A DNA stretch of 29,014 nucleotides from Clostridiales bacterium (GCA_019423725.1 JAHZAW010000047.1:24865-53878), one strand, 5' to 3'; counted from the first letter of the stretch, positions 6,114 to 14,677 are shown. The notes: generated from the letters alone by a model not told the origin. Numbers and translations are program-made.

Positions 6114-7909
6114 AGGAAGATATCCAGGAGGAAGGAGACTTTGTTGTTGATGAAAAAGCAAAAACAGTTACACTCACACAGCAGGGTGTTGAAAAAGCAG
6201 AAAAATTCTTTAACATCGAAAACCTCTCGGATCCGGAAAATATCGAAATTCTCCATCATATTAATAATGCTCTTAAGGCAAACTATAATATGTTTAAAGA
6301 CCAGAACTATGTTGTACAAAATGATGAGATCCTGATCGTTGACGAATTCACAGGACGTATCATGCCCGGAAGAAGATATTCAGACGGTCTCCATCAGGCC
6401 ATCGAGGCCAAGGAGCATGTAAAGGTAAAGAGAGAGAGCAAGACCCTTGCTACTATCACATTCCAGAACTTCTTCAATAAATATGAGAAGAAGGCTGGTA
6501 TGACTGGTACAGCCCAGACAGAGGAAGACGAGTTCAGAAACATCTACAACATGGACGTTGTATGTATACCTACGAATAAACCTGTAATAAGGGTAGATAA
6601 GACAGATGTTGTATACACAACAGAAGCCGGAAAATTCCGTGCGGTAGTAAATGACATAAAGGAAGCCCATGAAAAGGGACAGCCTGTACTTGTCGGCACG
6701 ATCACCATTGAGAAATCAGAACTTTTAAGCTCTATGCTTAAAAAAGAGGGTATACCCCATCAGGTGCTCAATGCCAAGTACCATGAGAAAGAGGCTGAGA
6801 TAATCGCCCTTGCCGGACAGAAGGGTGCCGTTACCATTGCCACGAACATGGCAGGACGTGGTACCGATATCCAGCTTGGAGAAGGCGTAAAAGAACTGGG
6901 CGGACTTAAGATAATCGGTACAGAAAGACATGAGTCAAGACGTATCGACAATCAGCTTAGAGGACGTGCCGGACGTCAGGGAGACCCCGGTGAGTCAAGA
7001 TTCTTTATTTCCATGGAAGATGACCTTATGCGTCTGTTTGGTTCAGACAGGACTAAGGAAATGGTAGAGAAAATGGGTATCGGAGAAGACGAGCCCATCG
7101 AGCACAGCATGCTTGCGAAGGCCATTGAAAGCGCTCAGAAGAAGGTAGAGGGCAACAACTTTGCAACTCGTAAACGCCTCCTTGAGTATGATGAGGTAAT
7201 GAATGAGCAGCGTGAGATCATCTATGGCGAGAGAAAACGTGTGCTTATGGGAGAAAACCTCCGCGACAGCATACAGAATATGATCGACCAGATCATCGAC
7301 AGGACCGTTGACAGATACATTGCCGATGAAACACCTGTTGACCAGTGGGATATGATCGGATTCAACGAAGGAATCCATGAGATAATCCCCCTTAAGGGAA
7401 GTTTCCTTATCCCTGAGGATAAAAAGGCTACTGTTACAAAACAGAGCTTCAGGGATGATATTAAAAAGATCGCCCATAGGCTTTATGAGCTTAAGGAACA
7501 GGAGATCAACGATGAAGAGAAGATGCGTGAGCTTGAGCGTGTCGTACTTCTTAAGGTCATCGACTCAAGATGGATGGACCATATCGATGATATGGACCAG
7601 ATGCGCCAGGGCATAAGCCTTCAGTCATACGCACAGAAAGATCCTCTCATCGAGTATAAATATGTAAGTTATGATATGTTTGAGGAAATGAGCAACAGCA
7701 TACAGATGGATACGGTCAAGACTCTTTATAGAGTAAGGGTCGTAACAGAGGCTAAGCGTGAGGAAGTGGCAAAGCCTATGTTTACAAACAAGGATGATTC
7801 AGCCGTTGCCAAACCCAAACAGAGAACGACCGCTAAGGTAGGAAGAAATGACCCCTGCCCCTGCGGAAGTGGAAAGAAGTATAAAAACTGCTGCGGCAGA
7901 AATGCGTGA
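6032..7909 (+). CDS. secA: SecA preprotein translocase ATPase, C-terminal part (frameshifted gene)
   Basis: This is the rest of SecA in the frame offset by two from the N-terminal part. Homology begins at YEIADGFVKRLE (codon 6032); the first ATG in this frame is at 6290, inside the domain and without a ribosome site, so it is not a natural start. Motifs: VDEFTGRIMPGRRYSDGLHQAIEAKE, MTGTAQTEEDEFRNIYNM, the second ATPase domain with NMAGRGTDI and motif VI QLRGRAGRQGDPGESRFF, the helical scaffold segment SRWMDHIDDMDQMRQG, and a C-terminal zinc-binding SEC-C motif CPCGSGKKYKNCC used for SecB/lipid contacts. The two parts together would give about 854 residues, normal for SecA. No other lesion is seen. 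Confidence 0.9.
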   Translation, partial: YEIADGFVKRLEKGRILNEDDALNPLIKEDIQEEGDFVVDEKAKTVTLTQQGVEKAEKFFNIENLSDPENIEILHHINNALKANYNMFKDQNYVVQNDEILIVDEFTGRIMPGRRYSDGLHQAIEAKEHVKVKRESKTLATITFQNFFNKYEKKAGMTGTAQTEEDEFRNIYNMDVVCIPTNKPVIRVDKTDVVYTTEAGKFRAVVNDIKEAHEKGQPVLVGTITIEKSELLSSMLKKEGIPHQVLNAKYHEKEAEIIALAGQKGAVTIATNMAGRGTDIQLGEGVKELGGLKIIGTERHESRRIDNQLRGRAGRQGDPGESRFFISMEDDLMRLFGSDRTKEMVEKMGIGEDEPIEHSMLAKAIESAQKKVEGNNFATRKRLLEYDEVMNEQREIIYGERKRVLMGENLRDSIQNMIDQIIDRTVDRYIADETPVDQWDMIGFNEGIHEIIPLKGSFLIPEDKKATVTKQSFRDDIKKIAHRLYELKEQEINDEEKMRELERVVLLKVIDSRWMDHIDDMDQMRQGISLQSYAQKDPLIEYKYVSYDMFEEMSNSIQMDTVKTLYRVRVVTEAKREEVAKPMFTNKDDSAVAKPKQRTTAKVGRNDPCPCGSGKKYKNCCGRNA

Positions 7910-7942
7910 TGTATAGTTGAAGTAATGTAAGGAGTTAGTGTT

Positions 7943-9043
7943 ATGTTTGAACTTGACCAAATAGGAAATGATTTGTCACCTTATGAAGATAAGCTCAAGG
8001 ATATGGGCAGTCTGCTGGGAGTTGAGGAAGCTAAGGAAAAGATAGCCGAGCTCGAGGAGATTTCAGCTGACCCTGATTTCTGGAACGATATGGCTAAGAG
8101 CCAGAAGACCATGCAGGTCATAAAGGGCCTGAAGGATAAGGTCAATGGCTATGAGTCCCTTCTTTCCAAATATGAGGATATTTATACCCTCATCGAGATG
8201 GGAAAAGAGGAAGAGGACGAGGAGCTTCTTGAAGAGGTGAAGAAGGAAGCCGAAGAGTTTAAGGAAGGTTACGAAAAACTCAGGATATCCACACTCCTTG
8301 ACGGCGAGTACGACAGAAATAACGCTATAGTTACCCTGCATGCCGGCGAGGGCGGAACAGAGGCCTGTGACTGGGTCAGCATGCTTTACAGGATGTACAC
8401 AAGGTGGGCAAATAAAAAGGGATTCTCCGTTGAGACCCTGGACTACCTTGATGGTGATGAAGCGGGAATAAAATCCGTTACATTCCAGGTTAACGGCGAG
8501 AATGCCTATGGATATCTCAAGAGTGAAAAGGGAGTCCACAGACTTGTAAGGATATCACCCTTTGACTCATCGGGAAGAAGACATACTTCATTTGCCAGCT
8601 GCGACGTTATGCCTGAGATAGATGATGATGTTGAAATAGAGATACGTCCTGAGGACATAAGGGTAGATACGTTCCGTGCCAGCGGTGCCGGCGGACAGCA
8701 TGTCAATAAGACATCATCAGCCATACGAATCACCCATTATCCCACGGGCATCGTTGTTCAGTGCCAGAACGAAAGAAGCCAGTTCAGCAATAAGGATATG
8801 GCCATGAAGATGCTCAAATCAAAACTCCTTGAACTTAAGATCGAGGAGAACATGAAAAAACTTGCCGAGATCAGAGGAGATATCAAGGAAAATGCCTGGG
8901 GCAGCCAGATACGTTCCTATGTATTTATGCCCTATAACCTTGTAAAGGACGTAAGGACCGGAGAGGAAACTGCCAATGTTTCGGCGGTCATGGACGGCGA
9001 GATAGACAGATTTATAAATGCTTATTTGAGCTGGATACATTGA
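7943..9043 (+). CDS. prfB: Peptide chain release factor 2
   Basis: RF2 recognises UAA and UGA stop codons and triggers peptide release. At 366 residues it is full length. It has an N-terminal helical domain (1-110), the tripeptide anticodon SPF (205-207) within RISPFDSSGRRHTSFAS, and the catalytic GGQ (250-252) in GAGGQHVNKTSSA. Most bacterial prfB genes need a programmed +1 frameshift near codon 25 (a CUU-UGA site). Here the equivalent place reads MGSLLGVEEAKEKIAEL in one uninterrupted frame, so that autoregulation is absent. ATG start with AAGGAG (7929-7934), 33 nt after secA, so the two are probably co-transcribed. Confidence 0.96.
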   Translation: MFELDQIGNDLSPYEDKLKDMGSLLGVEEAKEKIAELEEISADPDFWNDMAKSQKTMQVIKGLKDKVNGYESLLSKYEDIYTLIEMGKEEEDEELLEEVKKEAEEFKEGYEKLRISTLLDGEYDRNNAIVTLHAGEGGTEACDWVSMLYRMYTRWANKKGFSVETLDYLDGDEAGIKSVTFQVNGENAYGYLKSEKGVHRLVRISPFDSSGRRHTSFASCDVMPEIDDDVEIEIRPEDIRVDTFRASGAGGQHVNKTSSAIRITHYPTGIVVQCQNERSQFSNKDMAMKMLKSKLLELKIEENMKKLAEIRGDIKENAWGSQIRSYVFMPYNLVKDVRTGEETANVSAVMDGEIDRFINAYLSWIH

Positions 9044-9050
9044 TGATAAG

Positions 9051-9088
9051 ACCCTCCGTAAAGGATACTTCCTTGCCGGAGGGTTTTT
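9051..9088 (+). terminator. Intrinsic terminator of prfB
   Basis: Perfect 8-bp stem ACCCTCCG (9051-9058) / CGGAGGGT (9077-9084), an inner AAGGA (9061-9065) / TCCTT (9070-9074) stem, then TTTTT. The 3' arm also carries GGAGGG, which could serve as the ribosome site for a GTG start (9092) of the next gene. Confidence 0.85.
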
Positions 9089-9100
9089 GCGGTGATTTAT

Positions 9101-10066
9101 ATGAAAGAGATAATTATAACAAAAAATGACAGCGGACAGAGAGCTGACAAATTTCTTATGAAATATTTTTCCAGGGCACCCAAGGGATTTGTCTATAAGA
9201 TGCTCAGGAAAAAAAGGATAAAACTTAACGGAGCCAGGGCCGAGGGAGCGGAGATGCTCGCCGAGGGCGACAGCATACAGATGTATCTTTCCGATGAGAC
9301 CATGGAAGGTTTCATGGAGGAGAGGACCATAAAAAAAGCCTCATCAGACATTGAAGTCGTGTATGAGGACGAAAATATTATTGCTGTCAATAAGCCCGCC
9401 GGGGTATTGTCCCATGCTGAAAAGGCCGGGGACAGTGACACCCTCATAGACAGGATACTTAAATTCCTCAATGAAAAGGGAGAATAAGACCCCAACAAGG
9501 AACTGTCATGTGTTCCGGCACTGTGCAACAGACTGGACAGGAACACCAGCGGCATAGTCATTGCCGGAAAAAATGCTGAGGCCCTGAGACAGATAAATGA
9601 GGCTGTGAAGCTGAAGGATATAAAAAAGTATTATAAGACACTGGTATGCGGCAGGATGGATAAGGGCGGAAAACTGGAAAGCCTTTATGAAAAGGACTCA
9701 AAGACCAATAAGGCAAGGGTCGGCGGAAATGAGGGCAAAAGGATAACGACCATTTACCGTCCGCTTAAGACAAACGGAAGGTATACCCTGGCTGAGGTTG
9801 AGCTCATCACTGGAAAATCCCATCAGATAAGGGTGCATATGGCTTCCACCGGATTTCCCATAATCGGGGATATTAAATATGGAAATGCCGCAGAAAATGA
9901 ATATTTCAGAAAAAAGGCCGGAGTAAAGAGACAGATGCTCCATGCATGGAGGATGAGCTTTGGAGGCCTTAAGGGAGAGCTGGAATATCTCAATGGAAAG
10001 GCCATAGAGGCGGATGTGCCGGAAGATTTTAAAAGGGCCGAAGAAGTGATATTCAGGCCCAGATGA
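9101..10066 (+). pseudogene. RluC/RluD-family pseudouridine synthase, interrupted by an in-frame TAA
   Basis: The intact protein would isomerise uridines in 23S rRNA. Both halves are in the same frame: residues 1-128 end at TAA 9485-9487, and the homology resumes at once with DPNKELSCVPALCNRLDRNTSG. The N-terminal half has an S4-type RNA-binding domain (QRADKFLMKYFSRAPKGFVYKMLRKKRIKLNG, two pieces around residues 12-45) and NKPAGVLSH. The second half has the catalytic NRLDRNTSG (Asp nucleophile), the LVCGRM core strand, ELITGKSHQIRVHMASTGFPIIGDIKYG and the RQMLHAWRM segment. Relatives usually have Tyr at the stop position (KGEYDP), so one base change TAT/TAC to TAA explains it. The full frame is 321 codons plus stop, a normal length. 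Start is ATG 9101, or GTG 9092, which has GGAGGG at 9078-9083 at better spacing. Translation past the stop from a later start would lack the S4 domain. Confidence 0.85.
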
Positions 10067-10093
10067 TTTAAGAAAATAGACAGGTCCGGGCGG

Positions 10094-10122
10094 TTGTAAA
10101 AAAAGCAGGTATTTAGTATAAT
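10094..10122 (+). promoter_or_regulatory. Promoter of the wal operon
   Basis: -35 TTGTAA (10094-10099), 17-bp spacer, -10 TATAAT (10117-10122), 31 nt upstream of the response regulator start. Consensus match only. Confidence 0.7.
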
Positions 10123-10153
10123 TAAACAAAGATTTTGTGTTTGGAGGGATAAT

Positions 10154-10849
10154 ATGGCGCAGACAGTACTTATCGTTGATGATGAGAAAAATATAGTTAA
10201 CATTATCGCTTTTAACCTCAAAAAAGAGGGTTACGAAGTGCTTACGGCAGGGGACGGAGAAGAAGCGGTGGCCATTGCCGATGAGAAAAAGCCGGATCTT
10301 ATACTTCTGGATATTATGATGCCCAAAATGGACGGTTACGAAGCCTGCAGAAAAATAAGGGAAAAGCACAATATGCCCATAATAATGCTCACTGCCAGGG
10401 CTGAGGAACTGGATAAGGTGCTGGGTCTTGAGATGGGAGCCGATGATTATGTGACAAAACCCTTTGGAACAAGGGAGCTCATAGCCAGGGTAAAGGCCAA
10501 CTTAAGACGTTCGGTCATAAAATCCCAGAAGGAGCAGAAGTCAACCAATGTCCTTGAGTTTGACGGACTTACCATCGATCTGGATAAGTTTGAGGCAAGA
10601 AAGGGCGATAAAGTCCTGGAGCTTACATTCAGGGAATTTGAGCTGCTTAAATTTTTGGCCCAGAACCTCACACAGGTATTTTCCAGGGAAACACTGCTGG
10701 AGAGGGTATGGGGATATGAATATTACGGTGATGTAAGAACAGTTGATGTAACAGTAAGAAGATTAAGGGAAAAACTTGAGGATAATCCCGGAAAACCCGT
10801 ATACATACTTACAAAACGTGGAGTTGGCTACTATTTCGGGGGAAATTAG
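10154..10849 (+). CDS. walR: OmpR-family response regulator, WalR (YycF)
   Basis: Response regulator of 231 residues. The receiver domain (1-120) has the acidic pair Asp9-Asp10 (VDDEKN), phosphoacceptor Asp53 (ILLDIMMPKMDGYE), Thr80 and Lys102 (TKPF). The C-terminal winged-helix DNA-binding domain (about 132-230) has the family patterns LTFREFELLKFLAQN, VFSRETLLERVWGYEYYGDVRTVDVTVRRLREKLED and TKRGVGYYF. The protein alone could be PhoP or WalR. The downstream kinase followed by YycH- and YycI-like genes, and perfect WalR boxes within the operon, favour WalR, the essential regulator of cell-wall metabolism in Firmicutes. ATG start with GGAGGG 7 nt upstream. Separated by 10 nt from the kinase gene. 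Confidence 0.88.
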   Translation: MAQTVLIVDDEKNIVNIIAFNLKKEGYEVLTAGDGEEAVAIADEKKPDLILLDIMMPKMDGYEACRKIREKHNMPIIMLTARAEELDKVLGLEMGADDYVTKPFGTRELIARVKANLRRSVIKSQKEQKSTNVLEFDGLTIDLDKFEARKGDKVLELTFREFELLKFLAQNLTQVFSRETLLERVWGYEYYGDVRTVDVTVRRLREKLEDNPGKPVYILTKRGVGYYFGGN

Positions 10850-10859
10850 GGTGATTTGA

Positions 10860-12662
10860 TTGAAAAGCATTAAGTGGAGACTTATTGCGATGTATCTTGG
10901 ACTTGTGCTCATAGTAATGATAGTCACAGGTTCATATATATTGCTCAGCATGCAGAAAACTGAAATAGATAAAGCTAAGAACCAGCTCATGCTCTATGCC
11001 CAGAAGGTGAGCGAGCAGGTAGTAGAGAGCTATGACGAGGCGGATTTCCAGACCGGACTTGAACAGTTCACCAGGACCAGTTCTTCCGACAGCCAGATAC
11101 AGGGAAATATCATAAACGAGTACTGTGAGACCGTGGCTTCAACCACTGTTTCCCAGCCACCTTTTCCCCAGTACAATAATTCTGTTGTAATGATGGCCAT
11201 ATCAGGAGAAACGGGATTTGATGAAGACAGAAAAGATCCTGAGACGGATACCACCTGGATATGCTACGCATCCCCGGCCATGACCATAAACGGCCAGGTG
11301 AAATATGTCATATATGCCAGGATGAACGCCTCGACCATGCAGGAGAGCCTTACCCAGACCACAAAGACCATCATAGTGGCTGTATTCCTTGCGCTCATCC
11401 TTGCGGTGCTCATGGCCTATGTGTTTGCAAAGACCCTTACGGGACCCATACATCAGCTTACGGTAAAGGCCAAGCTGCTGGCTGAAGGTGACCTTAAACA
11501 GACCGTTGAGGTATTTTCAGAGGATGAGATCGGACAGCTGGCGGAGAGTTTCAACTATATGGCGTCGGAGCTCAATAAGACCGTAGGCGAGGCCTTCAGG
11601 GAGAAAAATAAACTTGAGGCCATCCTCCATAACATGACCGATGGTGTCATATCATTCGACAAAAACGGAGATATAACCCATGCCAATACCGTGGCTGCGG
11701 AAATGCTGGAAGTGGATAAACTGGATTTCAATCTTGATATGTTCACAAGAAAATATGACCTTGAACTGGATGACCAGGGCAGGGACATAGAGGATGGAAT
11801 GGCGGTACAGCTGCAGTACACATTCCCCGTGGGGGAGAAATTTATAAATGCCAGTTTTTCACCCTATTTCAATGAAACGGAAGAGATAGAAGGCATTGTG
11901 GTCGTTTTACAGGATATAACCAAGCAGAAAAAACTTGATAATATGCGTAAGGAATTCGTGGCTAATGTATCCCATGAGATGAGGACCCCCCTTACCACCA
12001 TCAAGAGCTATACGGAGACACTTATGTATGGAGCCCTTGAGGAAAAGGAAATGGCCATGGACTTCCTCAACATAATAAATACGGAAGCGGACAGGATGTC
12101 ATTCCTTGTAAGGGATCTTCTCCAGCTTTCAAGATTTGATAATAAACAGGTGCAGTTCCATTTTACTAAGGTTTATATAAATGAGCTCATCAGTGAAAAC
12201 GTAAGGCAGAATAAAATACATGCCGAAAATAAAAAACAGAATCTCATACTGGAGTTATGGCCTGATAATAACGCCTATGTTGTTGCCGACAGGGACAGGG
12301 TCAACCAGGTAATAAACAACATAACGACCAACGCCATCAAATACAGTCCTGAGGGAGCTACCATAAGGATATATGTGACTGAGGATAAGAATTATTATAA
12401 GATCAATGTATCCGATACGGGCATGGGCATATCCAAAGAAGATCTTCCAAGGATCTTTGAAAGATTTTACAGGGTGGATAAGGCAAGGAGCCGTGCCATG
12501 GGAGGCACAGGCCTTGGACTGGCCATCGCCAAGGAGATCATGGAAGGCCATGACGGAAAACTTACGGCTGAAAGCGAGTATGGCAAGGGCACTACCATGA
12601 CCATGTGGTTTATGAAAAACCAGGATAATAAGATAAACTGCAGCCAGGATGATTTTGAGTAA
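10860..12662 (+). CDS. walK: Sensor histidine kinase WalK (YycG)
   Basis: Membrane kinase of 600 residues, the partner of WalR. Order: transmembrane segment 1 (8-30), extracellular sensor region (31-168), transmembrane segment 2 (169-190), HAMP domain (191-242), PAS domain (250-355) beginning NKLEAILHNMTDGVISFD, HisKA with phosphoacceptor His372 in NVSHEMRTPLTT, and HATPase_c with N box (483-498, NQVINNITTNAIKYSP), G1 DTGMGI (519-524) and G2 GGTGLGLAI (548-556). This HAMP-PAS layout and length match WalK. The start is a TTG at 10860 with AGGGTG (10848-10853) close upstream; no ATG precedes the first membrane segment, and the next in-frame ATG (residue 11) would cut into it. The last codons are followed by phased WalR half-sites. 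Confidence 0.88.
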   Translation: MKSIKWRLIAMYLGLVLIVMIVTGSYILLSMQKTEIDKAKNQLMLYAQKVSEQVVESYDEADFQTGLEQFTRTSSSDSQIQGNIINEYCETVASTTVSQPPFPQYNNSVVMMAISGETGFDEDRKDPETDTTWICYASPAMTINGQVKYVIYARMNASTMQESLTQTTKTIIVAVFLALILAVLMAYVFAKTLTGPIHQLTVKAKLLAEGDLKQTVEVFSEDEIGQLAESFNYMASELNKTVGEAFREKNKLEAILHNMTDGVISFDKNGDITHANTVAAEMLEVDKLDFNLDMFTRKYDLELDDQGRDIEDGMAVQLQYTFPVGEKFINASFSPYFNETEEIEGIVVVLQDITKQKKLDNMRKEFVANVSHEMRTPLTTIKSYTETLMYGALEEKEMAMDFLNIINTEADRMSFLVRDLLQLSRFDNKQVQFHFTKVYINELISENVRQNKIHAENKKQNLILELWPDNNAYVVADRDRVNQVINNITTNAIKYSPEGATIRIYVTEDKNYYKINVSDTGMGISKEDLPRIFERFYRVDKARSRAMGGTGLGLAIAKEIMEGHDGKLTAESEYGKGTTMTMWFMKNQDNKINCSQDDFE

Positions 12663-12663
12663 C

Positions 12664-12702
12664 TGTAACTTAAAGGTAAGCTGTGTGTAATATAACTGTA
12701 AC
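12664..12702 (+). promoter_or_regulatory. WalR box and phased half-sites inside the wal operon
   Basis: TGTAAT-N5-TGTAAC at 12686-12702 is a perfect match to the WalR (YycF) consensus TGTWAH-N5-TGTWAH. Two further hexamers continue the same 11-bp phase upstream: TGTAAC (12664) and the degenerate GGTAAG (12675). The reverse complements resemble PhoP TTHACA repeats, so the site alone does not separate WalR from PhoP. It starts 2 nt after the walK stop. Confidence 0.65.
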
Positions 12703-12703
12703 A

Positions 12704-12728
12704 TTGCAAATATATAATATATTTGCAA
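12704..12728. promoter_or_regulatory. 25-nt perfect palindrome next to the WalR box
   Basis: 12-bp arms (12704-12715 and 12717-12728) around a single A; ends read TTGCAA. Its centre contains TATAAT (12713-12718), a possible -10 element of an internal promoter. Confidence 0.55.
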
Positions 12729-12736
12729 AGGTTATA

Positions 12737-12764
12737 TCACACGGCGGTGTTTTCTCCGCTGTGA
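12737..12764 (+). other. Hairpin in the leader of the Ig-like gene
   Basis: TCACA-(CG)-GCGG (12737-12747) pairs with CCGC-TGTGA (12756-12764) with a two-base bulge and an 8-nt loop. It is followed by AT-rich sequence but no clean T-run, so it may be an attenuator or processing site between walK and the next gene. Confidence 0.4.
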
Positions 12765-12797
12765 AATATAAATTTTTAAGCGGAGGAGGCGCGTTTT

Positions 12798-13262
12798 ATG
12801 AGAAAAATTAAATTACTTGTGATTCTCACAGTTATGTTAACAATGCTTATCTCTGTTAACGCGTTCGCTGCTGCGTATGACGGAAAACCTGGTGTCATTG
12901 AGATAACAGGCGGAATAGATATGGACAAGGAGTATGAATCCACATTTGACAGTACACGAACCATCACTGGCAAGGCTGAGAAAGGCTCTGTGATAGTTAT
13001 AAACGTGTGTATAGAAAATAATGAGGGTGTACTTTATGTTGCTGACTCCCGTGAAATAAAGGTAGGACTGAGCGGATATTTTTCCACCAGTGTGAACCTG
13101 TATGAAGGAGAAAATATAATTGTCATAAGCAATGAAGACAACAGCGCAAGCGTTGTAGCGCTTATTAAGAGAAAAAGCGAGGAAATAAAGGCAAGACTTG
13201 AACGGGGAGTATACTCATCCGGAACGGTGTTTATGCCTTATGTTCCGTTTTCTATGGACTGA
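12798..13262 (+). CDS. Small secreted protein with an Ig-like fold, in the wal operon
   Basis: 154 residues. An N-terminal signal peptide is clear: basic MRKIK, hydrophobic core LLVILTVMLTMLISV and a likely cleavage after AFA or AFAAA (about residue 23-26). The mature part has the pattern ITGKAEKGSVIVINV...GLSGYFSTSVNLYEGENIIVISNED, typical of bacterial Ig-like beta-sandwich repeats (repeats found in surface proteins). The tail (KRKSEEIKARLERGVYSSG...) is basic then hydrophobic. Strong GGAGGAGG site 8 nt before the ATG. I do not recognise a named family. Its position between walK and the YycH-like gene suggests a role in envelope sensing or in presenting an extracellular ligand to WalK, but this is inference from neighbours only. 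Confidence 0.75.
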   Translation: MRKIKLLVILTVMLTMLISVNAFAAAYDGKPGVIEITGGIDMDKEYESTFDSTRTITGKAEKGSVIVINVCIENNEGVLYVADSREIKVGLSGYFSTSVNLYEGENIIVISNEDNSASVVALIKRKSEEIKARLERGVYSSGTVFMPYVPFSMD

Positions 13263-13287
13263 ATAATATAAAATAAGCGGTGATGGT

Positions 13288-14667
13288 ATGAAATATAACA
13301 AACTGACGGATTTCGCCATATTTATACTTGTTGCCGCAGCTGTGTTTCAGACTGGAAAGTTATGGCTTGGGAATACTGATAGCCATAACTTTTTTTATTC
13401 TCTTTATTCTTCCTCAGCGGGGGAGGTCAGCGAGACTGACAAGAACTATGATATCATAGAGCCTGAAAAAACAGTTGTGGGATATGGCAACAGAAAATTC
13501 AATATGCTTTATTCTGATGATGACCAGTCATCGGTAACGGAACTCAGCGAAAAGGTAATAGGCGATGTATTCAGAAACGGTGAGTTTGCGGAGGCTTCTG
13601 CCATCGACTGGAGCAGTTATATCGAAGGCAAGGTAGTTATAATGAAGTATTCCTTTTTTATGTCTTCCAGGGAATATATAAAAGGGTACGGCCTTAACAA
13701 TGAGTCATTTTTGAATAATGTAAAAAGCATAAATTATATAGTGGTAGTACCCGGAAGCGGAAGTTCCGAGACTACATACTGCTATTTTATCGACAGCACG
13801 ACTTCCGAGGCTTACCAGTTCAATCTTACCGGAGCGGAATCTTCATCGGAGCTGTATAATGCCATACAGAATATGCAGTATTCCAGTGGAGATACCATAG
13901 ATTATATTTCCACGGTACAGAGCGGACTTAATATATTTGACAGTACCTATGTGCCTCAGTGGTCAAATGGCGAGTATACATATCATGCACTGAATGTGTC
14001 AAATCCCTTCAGCGGGGAGGACGGAAGTGTTGACAGCGATAAACTTGGCGACTGCGTCAATAAATTCTTTGACAACTATGTTTCTGGGGCGGACGCCACG
14101 GTCGTAAATGACGTATATACATTCACCAATGACAATACAGTCGTAAAATATTATGAGAATGGTGTTTTAGAGTATTATGATTATGGTACAGGAACATCAT
14201 CCACGGAGCAGACCCTTTCATCTGCCTATACCATAAGCCAGAACTTCCTTCAGAAGGATATGTATATAACAAATGATATTTATCTTTCGGGAGCTGAGAC
14301 AAGAAATGATGGTCTTGCCCTTTATTATGATTACGCCGTTGACGATGTGCCGGTGGAATTTTCGGAAGATTTGACGGAAGAAACGGGTATGAGCCATGCC
14401 ATAGAAATAGTGGTGAGCAATGACGGCGTAAAGAGGTATAAGAGGTATGTGGCAGAATTCGCGAAGGACGATACGGTCACGGCCAAGATAAACGTGGATA
14501 TGATATCAGCCTGGGATAATGCCATAATGAACTATAAGGGAACAGATGTGGTCACATCGGTTGAGGATATGGCCATAGGCTACTATATGGACGGAGAAAG
14601 CGATATATTTATCAAATGGTTTACGACTGTGAACGGTACAGTTATAGTCGGAGATACTTATAATTGA
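13288..14667 (+). CDS. YycH-like regulatory protein of the WalRK system
   Basis: 459 residues with one N-terminal membrane segment (about 8-24, FAIFILVAAAVFQTGKLWLG) and a long extracytoplasmic domain. In Firmicutes YycH is about 450 residues, has this topology and binds WalK together with YycI to tune its activity. Sequence similarity to YycH is not obvious by eye; the assignment rests on size, topology and position directly before the YycI-like gene. No catalytic motif was seen. ATG start with a weak GGTGATGG site; the stop codon TGA (14665-14667) overlaps the ribosome site of the next gene, so translation is probably coupled. Confidence 0.7.
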   Translation: MKYNKLTDFAIFILVAAAVFQTGKLWLGNTDSHNFFYSLYSSSAGEVSETDKNYDIIEPEKTVVGYGNRKFNMLYSDDDQSSVTELSEKVIGDVFRNGEFAEASAIDWSSYIEGKVVIMKYSFFMSSREYIKGYGLNNESFLNNVKSINYIVVVPGSGSSETTYCYFIDSTTSEAYQFNLTGAESSSELYNAIQNMQYSSGDTIDYISTVQSGLNIFDSTYVPQWSNGEYTYHALNVSNPFSGEDGSVDSDKLGDCVNKFFDNYVSGADATVVNDVYTFTNDNTVVKYYENGVLEYYDYGTGTSSTEQTLSSAYTISQNFLQKDMYITNDIYLSGAETRNDGLALYYDYAVDDVPVEFSEDLTEETGMSHAIEIVVSNDGVKRYKRYVAEFAKDDTVTAKINVDMISAWDNAIMNYKGTDVVTSVEDMAIGYYMDGESDIFIKWFTTVNGTVIVGDTYN

Positions 14668-14677
14668 GGTGAGAGCG

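Noticed and set aside
6290..7909. Independent gene starting at ATG 6290
   Set aside because: It lies in the middle of the conserved SecA domain, lacks a ribosome site, and homology extends upstream to 6032 in the same frame.
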